A stretch of DNA of 64,000 nucleotides from Cognataquiflexum aquatile (GTDB lineage: Bacteria > Bacteroidota > Bacteroidia > Cytophagales > Cyclobacteriaceae): NCBI RefSeq assembly GCF_003316845.1, contig NZ_QMIK01000001.1, forward strand, positions 558,001-622,000, written 5' to 3'. A program made the position numbers and the translations under genes. The first letter of the stretch is position 1. Every line of letters begins with the position of its first letter. Below are positions 63,373-64,000 of the stretch, one piece after another. A model generated the notes under the pieces. That model had not been told where the DNA came from, did no database searches, and was given only the letters and a program-made list of their open reading frames with translations.

Positions 63373-64000
63373 ATGAGAAATAAATCCTCCATTTATCTTA
63401 CATTTTGCCTTTTCCTTCTCATCAGTGGGAAATTATTTTCTCAGTCTACCGTCATGCAGTTTAGGCATCCCTTAGACCCGCTTGACACCAATGAGATCAA
63501 GATTGTCAAACAAGTATTGTTGAAAGAAAATAAGGTCAGAAATGACAGCAGTAGCTTATACAGTATCATCAACTTACTGGAACCACCCAAAAGTGAGGTA
63601 TTAGCCCACAAACCCGGAGATGATTTCAGGCGTGAAGCATTTGCTTATGTGTATGATTATCCTGCAAATGCCTTGGGAAAAGCTATTATTGACTTGAAGC
63701 AACAAAAATTGCTTTCCTTCGAAAAGATAGAAGGAAAACAACCTACAGGTGCTTTTAAGGCAGATTCTGTCGCTTCCGAGATTGTAAAAAATAATTCAGA
63801 ATGGATAGCTGCCCTTACCAAAAGGGGTGTAAATCCCGATTCGGTAAAAGCTAGTTTTGGAAATTTTGCCGCTGATCTTGGATTGGCACCGATTGGAAAT
63901 CGGGAACTTATAATTTCTCCTGTTTACAAAAATAAACAGTTCAATAAAATGCCGATTGGAGGAATCTACGCCTATGTGGATATTACCGACAAAAAAATCT
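63373..64000 (+). CDS. Copper amine oxidase (primary-amine oxidase), N-terminal part, runs off the window
   Basis: The frame is open from ATG 63373 to the window end (209 codons). A signal peptide (residues about 1-24, LLISGKLFSQS) is followed by HPLDPLDTNEIKIVKQ, the typical opening of the N2 domain of copper amine oxidases. The next about 170 residues ('FAYVYDYPANALGKAIIDLK', 'MPIGGIYAYVDI') fit the N2-N3 domains. These periplasmic enzymes use Cu2+ and the self-made cofactor topaquinone to oxidise primary amines to aldehyde, ammonia and H2O2. The catalytic domain with the cofactor Tyr lies outside the window. Motif C precedes it. Confidence 0.85.
   Translation, partial: MRNKSSIYLTFCLFLLISGKLFSQSTVMQFRHPLDPLDTNEIKIVKQVLLKENKVRNDSSSLYSIINLLEPPKSEVLAHKPGDDFRREAFAYVYDYPANALGKAIIDLKQQKLLSFEKIEGKQPTGAFKADSVASEIVKNNSEWIAALTKRGVNPDSVKASFGNFAADLGLAPIGNRELIISPVYKNKQFNKMPIGGIYAYVDITDKKI

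Overview
The window reads as a chromosomal segment of a Bacteroidota bacterium, most likely class Cytophagia and perhaps Cyclobacteriaceae. The evidence is AT-rich DNA, starts without clear Shine-Dalgarno sequences, lipoprotein and Sec signals typical of the phylum, a C-terminal type IX secretion (T9SS) sorting domain, and many sensor kinases with the H-box '[18 protein letters not shown]'. No RNA genes, CRISPR arrays, integrases or insertion sequences were found. Nearly everything from 1 to 61.6 kb lies on the minus strand.

The window is dominated by signal transduction. Thirteen histidine kinases share one HisKA/HATPase core and carry four kinds of input module: two-component-regulator beta-propellers with a Y_Y_Y domain (124, 24306, 30793, 34588), periplasmic TPR repeats (9301, 12266, 28078, 38316, 40353, 42713), a membrane or coiled-coil module only (3616, 44795), and a tandem array of 17 GAF-like modules (48124). 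A decayed fourteenth kinase end lies at 22048-22200. Only two response regulators are visible, both CheY-like. One, at 59181, is complete and has no output domain; the other is cut by the left edge.

Layout from right to left on the minus strand. 59570-30793: ten closely packed genes (gaps of 71 bp or less, three overlaps of 4 bp) encode one receiver, the 3,661-residue kinase, two FIST-domain proteins and six more kinases. 30386-30652: a small plus-strand gene with its own terminator. 30258-24306: two more kinases. 23822-22218: a CPA2-type antiporter with a TrkA-N domain. 21196-15020: a 2,058-residue secreted subtilisin-fold protein with MBG domains, unusual Asn-Gly-Arg-Thr hexapeptide arrays and a T9SS tail. 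14467-9301: two TPR kinases. 8975-5014: twin cNMP-binding/patatin proteins. 4983-1: a membrane kinase, a propeller kinase and the truncated receiver.

The right edge holds a secreted SnoaL-like protein, CysQ, a serine beta-lactamase-family hydrolase (plus strand) and the start of a copper amine oxidase (plus strand). A 28-bp motif, GGACGAA-N9-YTATTGTCCCAA, occurs before the large kinase operon, the SnoaL gene and the amine oxidase, which suggests a shared regulon.

Working model (inference): many membrane and cytosolic sensors with nearly interchangeable catalytic cores converge on one or two single-domain receivers. The kinase set has grown by duplication and gene conversion, and short dispersed palindromic repeats have entered the loops of its catalytic domains.
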